Notes under the pieces: model-generated
The model's input: the letters and a program-made list of their open reading frames with translations, nothing else
What the model was told of the DNA's origin: nothing
Databases searched by the model: none
Part shown: in pieces, positions 45,001 through 56,771 of the stretch
Layout of the letters: each line of letters begins with the position of its first letter
Numbering within the stretch: position 1 is the stretch's first letter
DNA from: Grammothele lineata
Lineage: Eukaryota; Basidiomycota; Agaricomycetes; Polyporales; Polyporaceae
Reading direction: 5' to 3'
Assembly: GCA_002150815.3 (NCBI GenBank)
Contig: NDFF03000178.1
Coordinates: 1 to 64,000 of the forward strand
Length of the DNA stretch: 64,000 bases
Program-made: the position numbers and the translations under genes

Positions 45001-48000
45001 TCATCCAGCACCGTCGTGAGCCTGATGCGCCGTCCTCGTGGGGCTGAGCTCCCTACCGATTCGCTGGACTTTGTCACTGCTCTTGGGAAGCTGGTTATCG
45101 CAGGGCATAGCTGCGTTGACTTTGATGCCCTCTACGGCTCGCTCAGTCATGATACTGTGCATCCTCGACCCTACCCTTTCGCTGAGAAGCAGTTTCCGTG
45201 GTATGTTCACAGCACAGAACTGGCCCGACAGCGGCAGCATAGGAACGGACCCTTGAATTTCCCGCAGCTCCGGGTCAATCGTCATACGCATCCTGAGCTT
45301 CAGGATCATATAATCAAAGGCGAACCAATCATGCCAGCTTCAGGATTCCTGGAAATGGTAATTTAATTTAAGAACATGCAGTTTCGCAGTTCTGACTGGG
45401 CCGTTTCTTAATAATCATACAGGCGCTCGAATTTGGAGCAATAGAGCTCTTCGATGTGGAGTTCCATACGCTCTTCTCTCTATCCGCTGAGAGACCTGTG
45501 CCTGTTCAAATCAAGCTGGAAGGCACAAAATGGACTGTTTCGAGCGCAGCGTCTGCAGAGCAGGGCGACGCCGGACCCCGCAATGTGAGTGTCGTCACAT
45601 GTAGCTACGTTTAAGGCTCACATACCTCGTCATGCAGCTCGATCATATCCACGCAACAGGCTTCTTATCAGCCGCACCTACATCTAATTCAGAATATGCG
45701 TTATTGGACCTTTTGTCAATTCAAAATAGCATGACATCAATTAGTAGTCAATGTAAGCTGCGCCTTGCTCGTTCGTAGTCAAAGCTCACAGATGAATTTA
45801 TAGCATTCTACTCCAAGCTGGCACCATTCGCGCAGTACGGACCCTTGTATCGCCGAGTGCGCAAATGTTATATCTCTTCCGCGACAAACGGCGCCGTCAA
45901 CGCCCTAGTTGAGGTGCGAGGAATCGGAAGAGATTTAAAGAGGTATCTTCATTTCTCCGCATTTCTCCGTAAGAAAGATCAACTAAAGACGCGATCCCGC
46001 ATCAATAGCGTCTCGGACTACATGATTCATCCTGCGATCTTAGACGCTGCCATTCAAGTTCAGATACATCCCAGCGTAACTGGTAACCTTGATGCGGATC
46101 TTTACCATCTACCATCCAGACTTTGCGCACTCCGGCTCTGTCCAGAATACTTCAAGCGACCATTTCCAGAGACGGTCTACTCGCACGCTACCTTCGTATC
46201 CTGGTCTCCTAGTATGTTGATCTATCACTTCGCTCTATACCCGGTGTTAACTTTATCTAGATGCTATCAAGTACAACCACACCATCACAGACGATGCTGG
46301 AACGCCACTGTGTATCGTCGAAGGCCTAGAGGTCGCGCTCCATGGCTACCGGACGACAACGAATCTAGAGCGCTATGGAGTGAAATTCCGGCAACTTGCG
46401 TGGCGTGAAGAGACCGCACCAGAGCCATCGAACGGGAGTTTTCACATCATTCCTTACACCGGGGGACAAGAGATGGCTTTGCAGAAACAACTTTCCCTTC
46501 TGGACGAGCAGGAGCCTCTGGCGATACTTTTGACAGCGAGTCAAGGCCTGAGCGGATACGCCCTGGAAGGCCTTTCACGTTCTCTACGTCGTGAGTATCC
46601 AGCTTGGAGCGTCCGCATGGCAATCTTCCCTTCCACCTGGGATTTCTCCGAGATACGCCAAATAGCTTCCAAATTCAGATCTACATTCTTGCACGAACCG
46701 GAGCTGCACATTGACGACCGTGGCATCGTCAGCGTACCTCGCATTGAGTCGTTACAACCCCCAATCTATTCCCCTCCATTCAGTCCACATTCCCCATGGA
46801 CATTCAAGAACGGAGATATACACCAGATGTCATCACCACTTCCCTCTACGACAGATCTCCGCGTTGTACTGGTCAAATCCGTAGGAGCTCGCCACAAACA
46901 GCACTGGGAATTCACTGGTTTTGTGGAGGGGCGATCCGCCACAGTGGCAGGCATTGCCTCCGGAGAACTCTCCAGCCACGTACTTGTTCACAGACGTGCG
47001 ATCACAGAACTCGCCGTGGAAGATTCAAACCTCGTGCCATCCACATTTGCGACAGTGCTTGTTGCACTGTCCATGAGTTCCGGGCCGCATTCCCTCTCTG
47101 ACCCCGACCGTGTCCACGGTTCGCTCGTGCTGGCAGTCGAAGAAGACGAAACACTGCGTACTCAGATTTCTACTGTTTGCTTCCAACACGGTATCGACGC
47201 AATCGTGGTCGACGAGCTCTCGCCTGGCATTCTCACGTCGTTGTACAAAAAACGACCGACACACATCATCTGCGGGAAGCAAGACATGGGCGTCATTGCA
47301 ATCCTCCGTGGACTTCTCGGTCCTCTGACCAAGTTATTCCTTTGGAATGACGCTCACCAAGGCCTAGGTGCGGTTGCCCAAAACCAACCATGGGAGATAG
47401 GCGATGCAGTTTCCTATGCATTGAAGCATCCACAGCGAGAACTAGTCGACTTCGTGCCCATCTCTCATTTCCTCCCGCCCACGATCACTCCCTCCGTGTC
47501 ATTGGAAGGCCTCTTTGACTCTTCGAAGTCGTATCTCCTAGTTGGCGGGCTTGGAAGTCTCGGAATGCATCTCGCGTTGTGGATGTACGAGGTAAGCCGT
47601 TCCGGTGCCTTCCCTTACATTGATTGTCGTGCTGACTATCAGTCGTAGAATGGGGCGCGATACCTCCTCTTAACCTCTCGCTCTGGGGCTGATTCCGTCA
47701 TGGTCAAGGGAGATTATATCTCTCAGCGTAAGCTACTCTACCTCCAGAGCCTACAGGACCTCTCTATTCGGGTGGAAGGCGTTGACGCCACATCTCAGCA
47801 GTCTATGAGGAATTTGTTGCAGGATCTTGACCCTCCCCTATCTGGATGTATCCTTATGGCAGGCGTTCAGGAGGATCGCGTATTTGCTCATCAAACCGCA
47901 GAGACGTTCGAACGCGCTATGGCCCCAAAAGTCGAATCACTCCGAGCCTTGGAGAAGGCTATCAACCTCGATTCATTGGACTTCGTTATAGGTCTCGGCT

Positions 48001-48716
48001 CGACTGTGGGGATGTTCGGAAACGCCGGTCAGACAAACTATGCAGCGTGCGTATCGTTCATCCATGATACACCTAAAGTGTATTTTCCTTTTTTTCCTCG
48101 CTCATATTTACACATTATCCAGAGCAAATACTGCGCTTGCGGGGCTCCTCCAGAAATACCGAAACGCATGCACTGTTGTAGCGCCGCTCATCCTGGACAG
48201 TAGTTTGCTCACTCTCAGAGACGACACATTCAGTCAGAAGACACGCCATTGGGTACGTTGGGGAATGACCTCTCACGGTAAGACACCACCATACCAATGC
48301 CCCCTTCTTGTTACTAATAAATGTGTGAAGATATTTGTGCCGCGGTGGGCGACAGCATCAGAATGCTCCGTAGCGGACAAGTTAGTCAATACGTCCCCGG
48401 CATAGACTGGCGCAAAGTCCGAGACAATCTGGGACCGTCGCCATTGTACGACCATCTGATCGCTCAAGCCTCTCCTGAGGCTCCCACCATCGACCCGCAG
48501 GACAAAATCACGCTACTACTCAAGGTCGTATGCCGGGTACTGGATCTCAATCCAGACGAGATTTCGATTGACGTTCCCCTAACGTCGTACGGCCTCGACT
48601 CGGTTTCCGCATCCGCGCTTTCGTTCGCCCTTCGCCCGCTCCTCGTTATCTCTCAGGTACAACTTCTGGCAGACGTCACTATCAAGCAGCTGCAGTCTCG
48701 ATTGGAGGAAGCTTGA
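42053..48716 (+). CDS. Reducing type I iterative polyketide synthase, KS-AT-DH-degenerate ER-KR-ACP
   Basis: Seventeen exons with fully consistent phases give 1,921 aa. The start is MSPQELENSIAI, spliced to VGIAAELPSG. KS: DTACSSS (Cys176), HATGT (His311) and GNIGHLE (His347), all intact. AT: FSGQGTQ and GHSAGES (Ser618). DH: HxxxGxxxxP as H-IIK-G-EPIM-P (His921) and HPAILDAAIQ (Asp1110). Residues about 1290-1570 resemble an enoylreductase (WEFTGFVEG, VAGIASGELSSHVLVHRRAI) but lack a GGVG-type NADPH motif, so ER looks inactive. No methyltransferase motif is visible. KR: VGGLGSLG (about 1593) and GNAGQTNYAAAN with Tyr1739. ACP: YGLDSVSA (Ser1884). The stop is at 48714-48716, directly after the ACP, with no thioesterase or reductase fused. 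Exons: 42053-42088, 42149-42282, 42332-42578, 42642-42847, 42899-42982, 43044-43128, 43184-43331, 43383-43479, 43534-44084, 44135-45357, 45423-45584, 45638-45752, 45804-46211, 46261-47591, 47649-48046, 48123-48277, 48331-48716. The likely product is an unsaturated (polyene-like) chain; this is inference. Confidence 0.93.
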
Positions 48717-51700
48717 TGATTAGTTACACGGGTTGCGCCGCAAGTTGAATGCTTTTATGTACGAATGTATGATAGTGGGAAGGATATGAGTAGTAGAGCA
48801 CACCAGATTTGTATATTACTGTTTCGCTTCACCAGCTCCAGCGTGCTAACCGAAGCGTACCTCCCAGAGGAGTAGTGTGTGCGGAGTGAACCACCGTCCG
48901 CATGAAGTTTCACTCCCAGCAATAGCCAAGTCAAATCCCGTATACGGATACTACGTACCATGCTCCAAGTCACGAGCTTGAGATTCGCGAGTTTACAAAA
49001 TTCTCGAATAGATAAGGCGTAGATCCTATGAGAACTATGTGGACGCGCCGTGGGTTCGTAAATTTTCTCAGTGTCAGTGACATACCATGCACACTGTCCC
49101 CAATGAGATGTAACTGTGCGCACGTAAATCACGCCCTCGAAGTTATGCGTAACGCAGAGCAACAGAGTGAAGGGAATATACGATACCTGGCGGAGTAGAT
49201 GTACGCAATAATCTTCCGTTCCAGGAGTAACACCCTGCCATATTCGCAATGTCCCGTCATGTGACGTTAGCTTCATAAGCTGAGCTTAGTCGTTCCCGCC
49301 TGCAGAGCGCACCAAATGAACGAAGAGCTGCACCTGAGATAGCCGGAAGGGGTTAGAACGCTGAGACCTACTGTCGAGAGGGAATCCGACCTGCATGAAG
49401 TAAGAGGACGATAGAGCCATGTATCTCAACCCTCGGAACTTGAGCGACAGAGTGCAACTCGAGCAATCGATTGTATAGTGCCCGCTCATTAGTAGTCCCC
49501 TCAAAGCTCCTACAGATGAAGTCGGCACTGTCAAAAGGATAGTTAGCAACTTCTACGATGGGTCAATACGCAAACCCGTACGTGGAGCAGCTAGTCTAGC
49601 CTGAACCTCCCGAAACACTGGACACGTGCAAAGAAGAGATCAAGGACTATAGCCTCGAGGTTGACGGCGTACTCAAGTGTACGGAAGATGTTGAGCCTCG
49701 GAGACCGGGCGCGTTTAGGGCCCCTCGTTATGGCATATAGTTCTTCATTAGGGAGAGCGGTATACAGTCACGTCGATCTCCTCATAACGAACGCGCTGAA
49801 GGCGGTGCGCAACAGCCTTGTGGACGACAAATGGATGAGAGGTGGACTCATCGCGAGTGCAGTGATGGCTGGAAAACAGTTCCACGCTGCGCTCCGCCGT
49901 GGAGTTGCCACAGAGCACCAATAAGAGTGTCAGCCCTAGACATAGGGGCAACGCGTCGCACGTGCCGCACGCTGTTATAGAACATCACAAGGGTCAGTGT
50001 AAGGGCAAGCGTAGGTGGTCTGTGAACATACCTTATACTGCCAAAGCGGGCCGTGAGGAGTAGAGCTCTTGGCACTGCTAACAAGAACCCACGCCGTACC
50101 AGCCAAAGTAGGAAAACGTGAATGAGGCACAGGAGTGACGCGAGACATTAAGGACGTAAAGAACACCATATTTATTGGCAAGACAGCTTTCCTCGATGTC
50201 TGAGACCGAAGCGTACCTCATTGAAGGCTGACAAGAGATAGTGACGTGGCACAGGGGAGACGGGATGTAGCATAAATAGTGAACATGAGTGGATGGATTT
50301 CCTTACTACAAAGCGCATCGAACTTAATTATGGCCCCTTCGACTGCCGAAGCGAGACGCATCCATGAAGTCGCAATTGGTGACATAACGAGAAACGACAC
50401 AGGATTTGAGTCACTTGCAAGTGCAAGTGTACACGGGACCTGAGACGATCGTCTCCTCCGAGTATAGCGCCGTAGGAGGACCCTACAGAATACGGGCATG
50501 ATGAGCAAGCAGCATGAAAAGACAGATGAACGCGAAAAGTGTCTGCACGTTGCTCTCCTACTATGCCTCTCAGCCCGATAAGCACTTCCAGCATAGCAGG
50601 GCGCAATCGTGCTGGCTCGGCAGCGCTGGTACAAAATAGCCACTATCTCGTGCTTGATAGTGTTTGGGGAAGGATGGACGCACAGTAACAAGTACGAGGA
50701 GAGTGGGTAATACGGATCGAAGATTTGGGAGTTGAAAGGCAGTAGGAAGAATGCCAAGAACGATTGACGTAGAACATACCTGAGATACGTTCTAACTTTC
50801 ACTTCAAGTGCGTGTCGGCGGGTATTAAGTGGCTCGGGTTGGGCGAGGCTAATGCGAGGGCGAGCGGGGCAATTGGAAGGCCGTGGAAGGCTCGGGATGA
50901 TCCTGAGTCCCGGGACTAAGTGTGACGATGCGACGAGAGGCCGCAGCAAGAGCGAGGCAGAAACCCGCCAAGACCTCACCGCAAGGGCGAAGAAGAAAGG
51001 TAAGCGATGTGCAGCGAACGAAAGGTCAAGGAGGGGCCCGGGAGTGGTGCAAGTTGCGGTGAGCTCGAGGGCAACTCGGTGACTGTAGCGGGCGGCCCCT
51101 CCGGAGCCCCGGCCCGCCGGTGCCACCGAACGTGCCGACGTCGCCGAAGCCGCGACACGGACGTGCCACGCAAGGCTGCCGTCACTGAGCAACTCAATGG
51201 ATCGCCGTCTCCCCGATGTGACCGACGCATCCAACACCATTTCGTTCTCGATCCGCAGATGAACTTCAAGCCTTCCTCAGTATGCTCACGCTCCGGCGCG
51301 TCGATTGCCTCAGATCGCCTCAGATCCACACAACGTCAACGGACCTCATCCGCCGCCACGGCCTGACACCACTCTCCGAGGCATGACATGCCGTGCGTCC
51401 CCTCGTCAACCACGCTTCGGTATCAAACTCATGCCTTTCTCAGAGCTCCAGAGACTGTGCCATCATTGTTAATTGGGGACTCACACAACTCAATCATAGT
51501 GATCTGTCTGGATGCCGAAACGTATGTGCCGCGCAACGCTCGCCTTACAACGCTGGCATCTCACCACGTCGACGTTGCTACGCCATTACTTACTCTTTCG
51601 TACAGTTTCTTTCTCTAAGTTGCATTCCAGAAGATGAATGACTGACGTACATTGAGACATTCAGCTTTCAGGAACTCGTGAGTCACGCGGCAGAGGAGGA

Positions 51701-52401
51701 TTCCTTTTGAGTCGGAGGTCCGGTGTGGCGTCGGTGTTGCTCAGCTTCCGAGCGGCGAGGCGCTCTATCAAACACACAAAGTTACGACGTGTCAAGAGCG
51801 AGCACCGGAGTACGAGTACAATGATATTTCTCGTGCGTGTTCATCAAGTTCTAGGTTTCTCTTCCGCCGCCATGATAAGTTAAGGGCCGATACAATGAGG
51901 CAACAGGTCAAGCCCCTGGGCGGTAGTTTACCGGTCATGGTTCCGTCAATTTAGCTGCGTACAGGTGTCATCATGTTGACAGTGATGCAGTTAACGGAAC
52001 CCCGTTAGATCGCAATCACCACGGCCAGCCTCGACTTTCCCTTTCTTCCATATCGTCAACGTTCTCTCAAATCTTCGCTGACGGCGTCTTGTGTCTGTCA
52101 AAGGGCCCAACCAAGAGGCTTTGACATCTATCGGCGAAGAAGAAACACGGAACAGATTCTCGTACAGGCGCAATGAGGCCAGATAATGTCATATACGTAC
52201 GTCCCCAGTCGGAGCTTCGTATGCGCACGGTTACCGCGGACGTATTGCCTATGTCTATCTGACGCACCCAATACCCATCGATATCGTTCCCCTTACACCG
52301 ATCACACGCTGGCTTCGCTCAGGCGCCCCTACATATGAGACGAGCGCACTATACCTTTCATGCCGAATCGCCCCGCATTCCGCCCCTGCACCTTACCGAG
52401 A
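48717..52401. other. Intergenic region between the PKS and DUF6534 gene E
   Basis: 3.7 kb without a gene I can name. Minus-strand frames at 48755-49276 (173 codons) and 50218-51240 (340 codons, Ser/Arg/Leu-rich) lack recognisable domains and compete with frames on the other strand. The block at about 51390-51570 is similar to 55900-56090, sharing strings such as ATCAAACTCA followed by CCAGAG/CCAGGG..CTG and CG(C/T)CTTACAACGCTG / TTTGCCTTGAACGCTG. That pair lies at matching distances upstream of genes E and F and marks their tandem duplication. Confidence 0.35.
50218..51240 (-). CDS. Long unrecognised open frame, doubtful gene
   Basis: 340 codons without a stop, opening MVLDASVTSGRRRSIELL. 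The first half is Ser/Ala/Arg/Leu-rich as expected for GC-rich antisense or noncoding sequence; the second half has hydrophobic patches (YLRYVLRQSFLAFFLLPF, VFSCCLLIMPVFCRVLL). It could be a membrane protein exon, but I see no family signature and no spliced neighbours that extend it. It is listed because of its length, not because function is supported. Confidence 0.2.
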   Translation of the reverse strand: MVLDASVTSGRRRSIELLSDGSLAWHVRVAASATSARSVAPAGRGSGGAARYSHRVALELTATCTTPGPLLDLSFAAHRLPFFFALAVRSWRVSASLLLRPLVASSHLVPGLRIIPSLPRPSNCPARPRISLAQPEPLNTRRHALEVKVRTYLRYVLRQSFLAFFLLPFNSQIFDPYYPLSSYLLLCVHPSPNTIKHEIVAILYQRCRASTIAPCYAGSAYRAERHSRRATCRHFSRSSVFSCCLLIMPVFCRVLLRRYTRRRRSSQVPCTLALASDSNPVSFLVMSPIATSWMRLASAVEGAIIKFDALCSKEIHPLMFTIYATSRLPCATSLSLVSLQ

Positions 52402-54523
52402 ATGTCCGCCGCCCCTGCAGATCTGTCCTCCATTATTCGTCCGGACCACTATATGGGTGGCCTGTTGGTGGCGGTGATGGTTGCGTGCGCGTAAGTGCTT
52501 GTCTTTGATCGGAATACGGGCACCCACTGACGATGACGATCCCAGGCTTTATGGGGTCACCATCCTTCAGTCGTTCTTGTACTATCAGTGGTACCCTAAG
52601 GATCACCGTATCCTAAAGGCTTTGGTGAGTGTCCTCGTCTTTGTAGTCCACTTTCAGCTCCTTTATGCTACTGTCGAAGGTTGGAACGGTGCTGTGCGTG
52701 TCTCCATACATTGCTTCCGTTAGTCCCACACGCTCAATGGATTTTCAGGTTTCTCGAGACTATGCACATTGTCTTCAGCGTAGTCGTCGTCTACTTCTAC
52801 ACGATTACGGCGTTCGGGGATTACGAAAAGCTTCTTTATCTTCACTGGTTCGTCCGCTATTCTTTCCACAAAGCAAAGAGCGACTAAGCAAATGAGTACG
52901 CAGGGGTGTTGGTGTACGTCTAGACCCTCTGTCTCTTTTCTATGCGCGAAGCTAATCCGTCCACAGATCACGGCCTTGTGCAGCGTACGTCGAGGCCCCA
53001 GTCCGTGATGACCTCAGAAGGTACTAACGCAGCACCCGCTGGCAGGCACTGATCGGGACGGTCGTGCAAGGGTATGTCGTGTGTTTTCCGAGCAGGATAG
53101 CCAAGTTGCTAAGGCATAGTTCAGCTACTACGTCTGGAAAATCTGGATATGTGGGTCCACGTACGCATTCGTTTCTCCGACCCCGGTTCAACGTGTTCGC
53201 TATAGTGAGCAGCAAGTCTCTCCTCTACACGGTCTCCTTGGTATGCAAGCTCTTTCACTCTTTCATCACAATACACGGTCCTCACGCCTCCCCATCACTC
53301 TCGGTAGGGAATAGTGGGAGTGGCTAGATGTGGTACGCCCGCTTCACAACCTTGACCCAGCGTGAACACGATTGACATAGATACCCGTCAGGATTTGGGA
53401 TAGGTGAGCGGTCTCGCATCCTCCTTATCCGCGTTCAGCTCCTCTCACGCAATGCGTCTCCTAGGCTCGGCCATTCTGTGCTGGAAGTACGACAATTGGC
53501 AGACGGTCGAAACTTCAGTTCCCGCAGCGACGGTACGTCTATCCCCCAGCGCGACGACTCACATCCGCTTCGTCATCATCGGGGGCTCACCTCCGTCACT
53601 ACCTGGCGTGTTTGGGCTTAGGTGACTCTTGCGGGAGGACTGGGAAGCTCTGCGCTCGCGGACCTGGTGGTGGCGCTCCTGCTCACTTTTTTCCTCAAAT
53701 ATCACCAGACAGCTCGTTCCGAAGTATTCGAGTAAGCACGCACCGATGTTAATGCTGGGTCGCGTATTGATGAATACCATAGGAGTACGCAGACCATGAT
53801 CAACAAGATCCTCCTATACACGGTCAACGTCGGCGCGATCACGGGGTATGTAGATCGCTTCGTGTATCACTGGATGTGTTCATCGCTGAATGTTCCTCAT
53901 GATGGTCGATGAACCAGAATGGCGACCGTCACAGCTGTATTACTGGTACGCACGCTTCTCGTCCTACCAAAGCGTTACCATATCACAGCTCACTCTCACC
54001 TAGTTCGCATTCGAGAAGGAAAGCTTGATATTCCTGGGGATGATCGCGATACAGGCTAAGCGTACGTAGTACCATTCCCCGCGATCCGCCATGCCGAGAG
54101 CGGCACTCACAGCGGTTCAACATCCACAGTGTACTCCAACTCCCTCCTGGGCTCTCTGAATGCCCGCGCGCACATCCGGGGCTCAGCTGCAGTTCACGGG
54201 TCCCAGTGGTCGTCTTCGAGCAGAGGCAGAATTGGTACTGGGCCTGTGAGTCATCTTACCCCATCTCTAGTCGGCGTCTGAGTCCCAGGCTCACTGGCCT
54301 CACGGAACCCACCCCAGGCCCATGTGGAGGTCGACATATCGCGCGTCACTGTCACGAAGATTGACGGCCACCCGCGTGGAGAGAGTGTGAGCTCGTCCCT
54401 TGTGTCTAATAAGCTGCGTATACTCACGTGTCACTCGCGTTTGATCGCGACGTCCGACAGGACACGGTCGAGATGGGGGACTTTGGCAGCTCGAAGGCGA
54501 TGGATTTGGCAGATGTCGCATAG
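52402..54523 (+). CDS. DUF6534-type integral membrane protein, gene E
   Basis: Many small exons, each matched by gene F. The start at 52402 gives MSAAPADLSSIIRPDHYMGG, then LLVAVMVACA-LYGVTILQSFLYYQWYPKD (helix 1 and loop), RILKAL-VGTVLC-VFLETMHIVFSVVVVYFY (helices 2 and 3), GDYEKLLYLHW-GVG-ITALCS-ALIGTVVQG-YYVWKIW, LCWKYDNWQTVET, and a helix with LLTFFLKYHQTARSEVFE. The DUF6534 signature follows as TMINKILLYTVNVGAITG, then VYSNSLLGSLNARAHIRGS. The C-terminus is DTVEMGDFGSSKAMDLADVA. Splice phases were checked at the difficult exon 2/3 boundary, where the GT donor sits inside TGCGT and restores VFLET. This is a second DUF6534 subfamily, distinct from A-C. Its function is unknown; its place next to the PKS suggests a link to the cluster. 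Confidence 0.83.
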
Positions 54524-56771
54524 CGAGTCGAGGTACCTCAGTCGGTTTATCTCTGCGATTCTTTGGCCCAAGTTTGAAATTGCTCAGAGCCTCAGGCTTG
54601 GGAGTTGCTCGCAGTGCTCACGAAACGCTTCTGCGTCTACCTCGTCTTTCGAGGAAGCCTTGCGACGATCGGATCATACGTACTCCCGCATGGTATCGGA
54701 ACGAGGTGAGCGCCTTTGCTGAGAAGCCGGTCAAAGAAAGTTCGACTGGCGCGGACCTCACCTGAAGTCCGTGTTCAACAGTCTTCTTCTCCCGAAATAG
54801 AGCGCTGTAATTGTAATGGTTAGACAGATATGAAGAAAAAGACACGTTCAAGGTGCTCCACTAGAGCGACATGGAAGAGTTGGGACGACGCGTTGCGGCG
54901 CATGGTACGGGCTAGGTAGGGTACACTAGAACTTCCTTTGCAAACATGAGGACCTTGAACAGAGATTCGGACGGACCGCGCGGTGTGGTGCGACGAATCG
55001 AGGGAAACCTGTTCTTGTCAAAAGCGGCACTGTGCGGAGGGAGCCTGTTTGTTGAAATCTGCACGCCCCACCTTTACCTACTATCGCCGGATTTTGGCCC
55101 GATGACATTTGAACTAATCACAGAGCGGGAAACTAAGTAGTCACCGGGGACAGCGCGCGGGAGGTAAGGCGGAATGGCAGACGAGCAGCGGTTCGAAGAT
55201 CGCAGCGGTGCAAGCCCGGCGAGACCGAGCCTCGGTCCAGCCGGGCCAAAGCACGGCCCGGGCAGAGCGCTGAAGCGCTGAAGAGGCGCGCGGGCGGTCG
55301 TGCCCAGGCGCGCCGATGTCAGGATGCCGAGCCTGCCGAAGCGTCCACGTGGGCTATATTCCCGCACATCGCCACGCTGCAATATTACGGTGCGCACGCC
55401 GCCGGTCTTTGGCCCGATCCTTCGTCGAAAACTATCAAGAGCCGCTTGAGTGAGCGACACTCCTCCTTCGCACCTGTGGGGATTGCTGAGGTGTATTTGC
55501 AGTCCCTGGAAGACACTGACCAGCGCAGCTTAGCAGAAATTCCCAGTCCGCTCTACGCTGCCGCCCGTTAGAAACACTTCTCTTAATATCTTGATGTCAG
55601 CACACGCATCTCTCTTTCCACGGCCACGGTAGTGCTACTGCCGGAAGTTCAGGATCTGTCATCAACTCAGCTTCCATACTCCAGCGCACTCGGTGGGGTG
55701 TGACTCGACTTGGATGCTTCTTACCTTCGTCCCCAACGCACCCAATTCTGGCAGCATCACGTTCCAGCGCTGCCGCTGATACGCCGCTCTTTCCATGCGT
55801 GTAGACGACCCATTCCGCAAGCTCTGAGCCGGGAGGAGTGTTATTGCGGTGTTTCTACGAGGTACATACTCCGCCGCTCGTTCCGGAACGCGCGATTGTC
55901 TTCCGGCCTTCCAGTTACCCCCGTCGCGGCATCAAACTCAAGCCTCTGAGATACCCAGGGTCTGCGCCTTCGTTAACGACATGTCGCAGCTTCACAAAAT
56001 TAACCCCTATCAATCCGGTCGAGATGTTGTACGTGTGCGCCGCAGCACAGCGCTCACTTTGCCTTGAACGCTGACTCCTCTCGCCTCACGGAGCTTCTAC
56101 ACTTGCAAGCCATTCGCATCGCCACTATCGCACGATCCCGCCAGTGCCGCCGTTCTAGTAGTACTCTTTCATACGATTTTGTTCCCCTTTCGCACGCAAG
56201 AGGAGCACTCACCGACGAGCGGTTGAGCTTGGGGGCCTCAGGTAAGCAACGGTCACATTCCTGTCAAGCTAGCTATATATATCTATCCTGATACCGGCAG
56301 TGGTTCATCTCGCAAGACACCGCTCCCACACGTCCGCGAGCAGCTTCTATCGGTTTATTTCTCCTATCTCTGGAGTTGCCCAAAACTTGCACAACGTCTT
56401 ATATCCTTCAAACCTAGTTCTACATCGACGAAGAGGCCCGGATGTCGTATCAGCAAAGAAGCAACGCCAAACAGGCACTCGAGCGGCGAAGCCGTGAGAC
56501 GAAGTGACATCGTGAGTCCTGCGTTCGGAACTTGGTATGCTTCCGGTCGCATCTGACGACTCACCAGCATTTCTCCGACGCATCTGATCATCATCTCTCT
56601 CCGTACACTCATCGCACATGCGCGAAGCCTGTCGAAGGGCACTTCATCGCCCCCATCCAGCACATTCCGCAGCCCCAGCGGCGTCGGAATCGGAGTCAAT
56701 CTACATATGAGACAGGCGCAATCAGAGTCTCTCGAGGAGAATCGCGCGTCCCATTCCCGCACCTTATCAAA
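54524..56771. other. Intergenic region between DUF6534 genes E and F
   Basis: Contains a GC-rich stretch at about 55190-55350 and the duplicated block at about 55900-56090 (partner 51390-51570). Frames at 55074-55460 and 56347-56810 lack recognisable domains. The right end should contain the promoter of gene F. Confidence 0.35.

Noticed and set aside
49661..50181. Possible extra seven-helix membrane gene on minus strand
   Set aside because: Hydrophobic pieces occur, but no DUF6533 or DUF6534 signature and no exon chain could be built.
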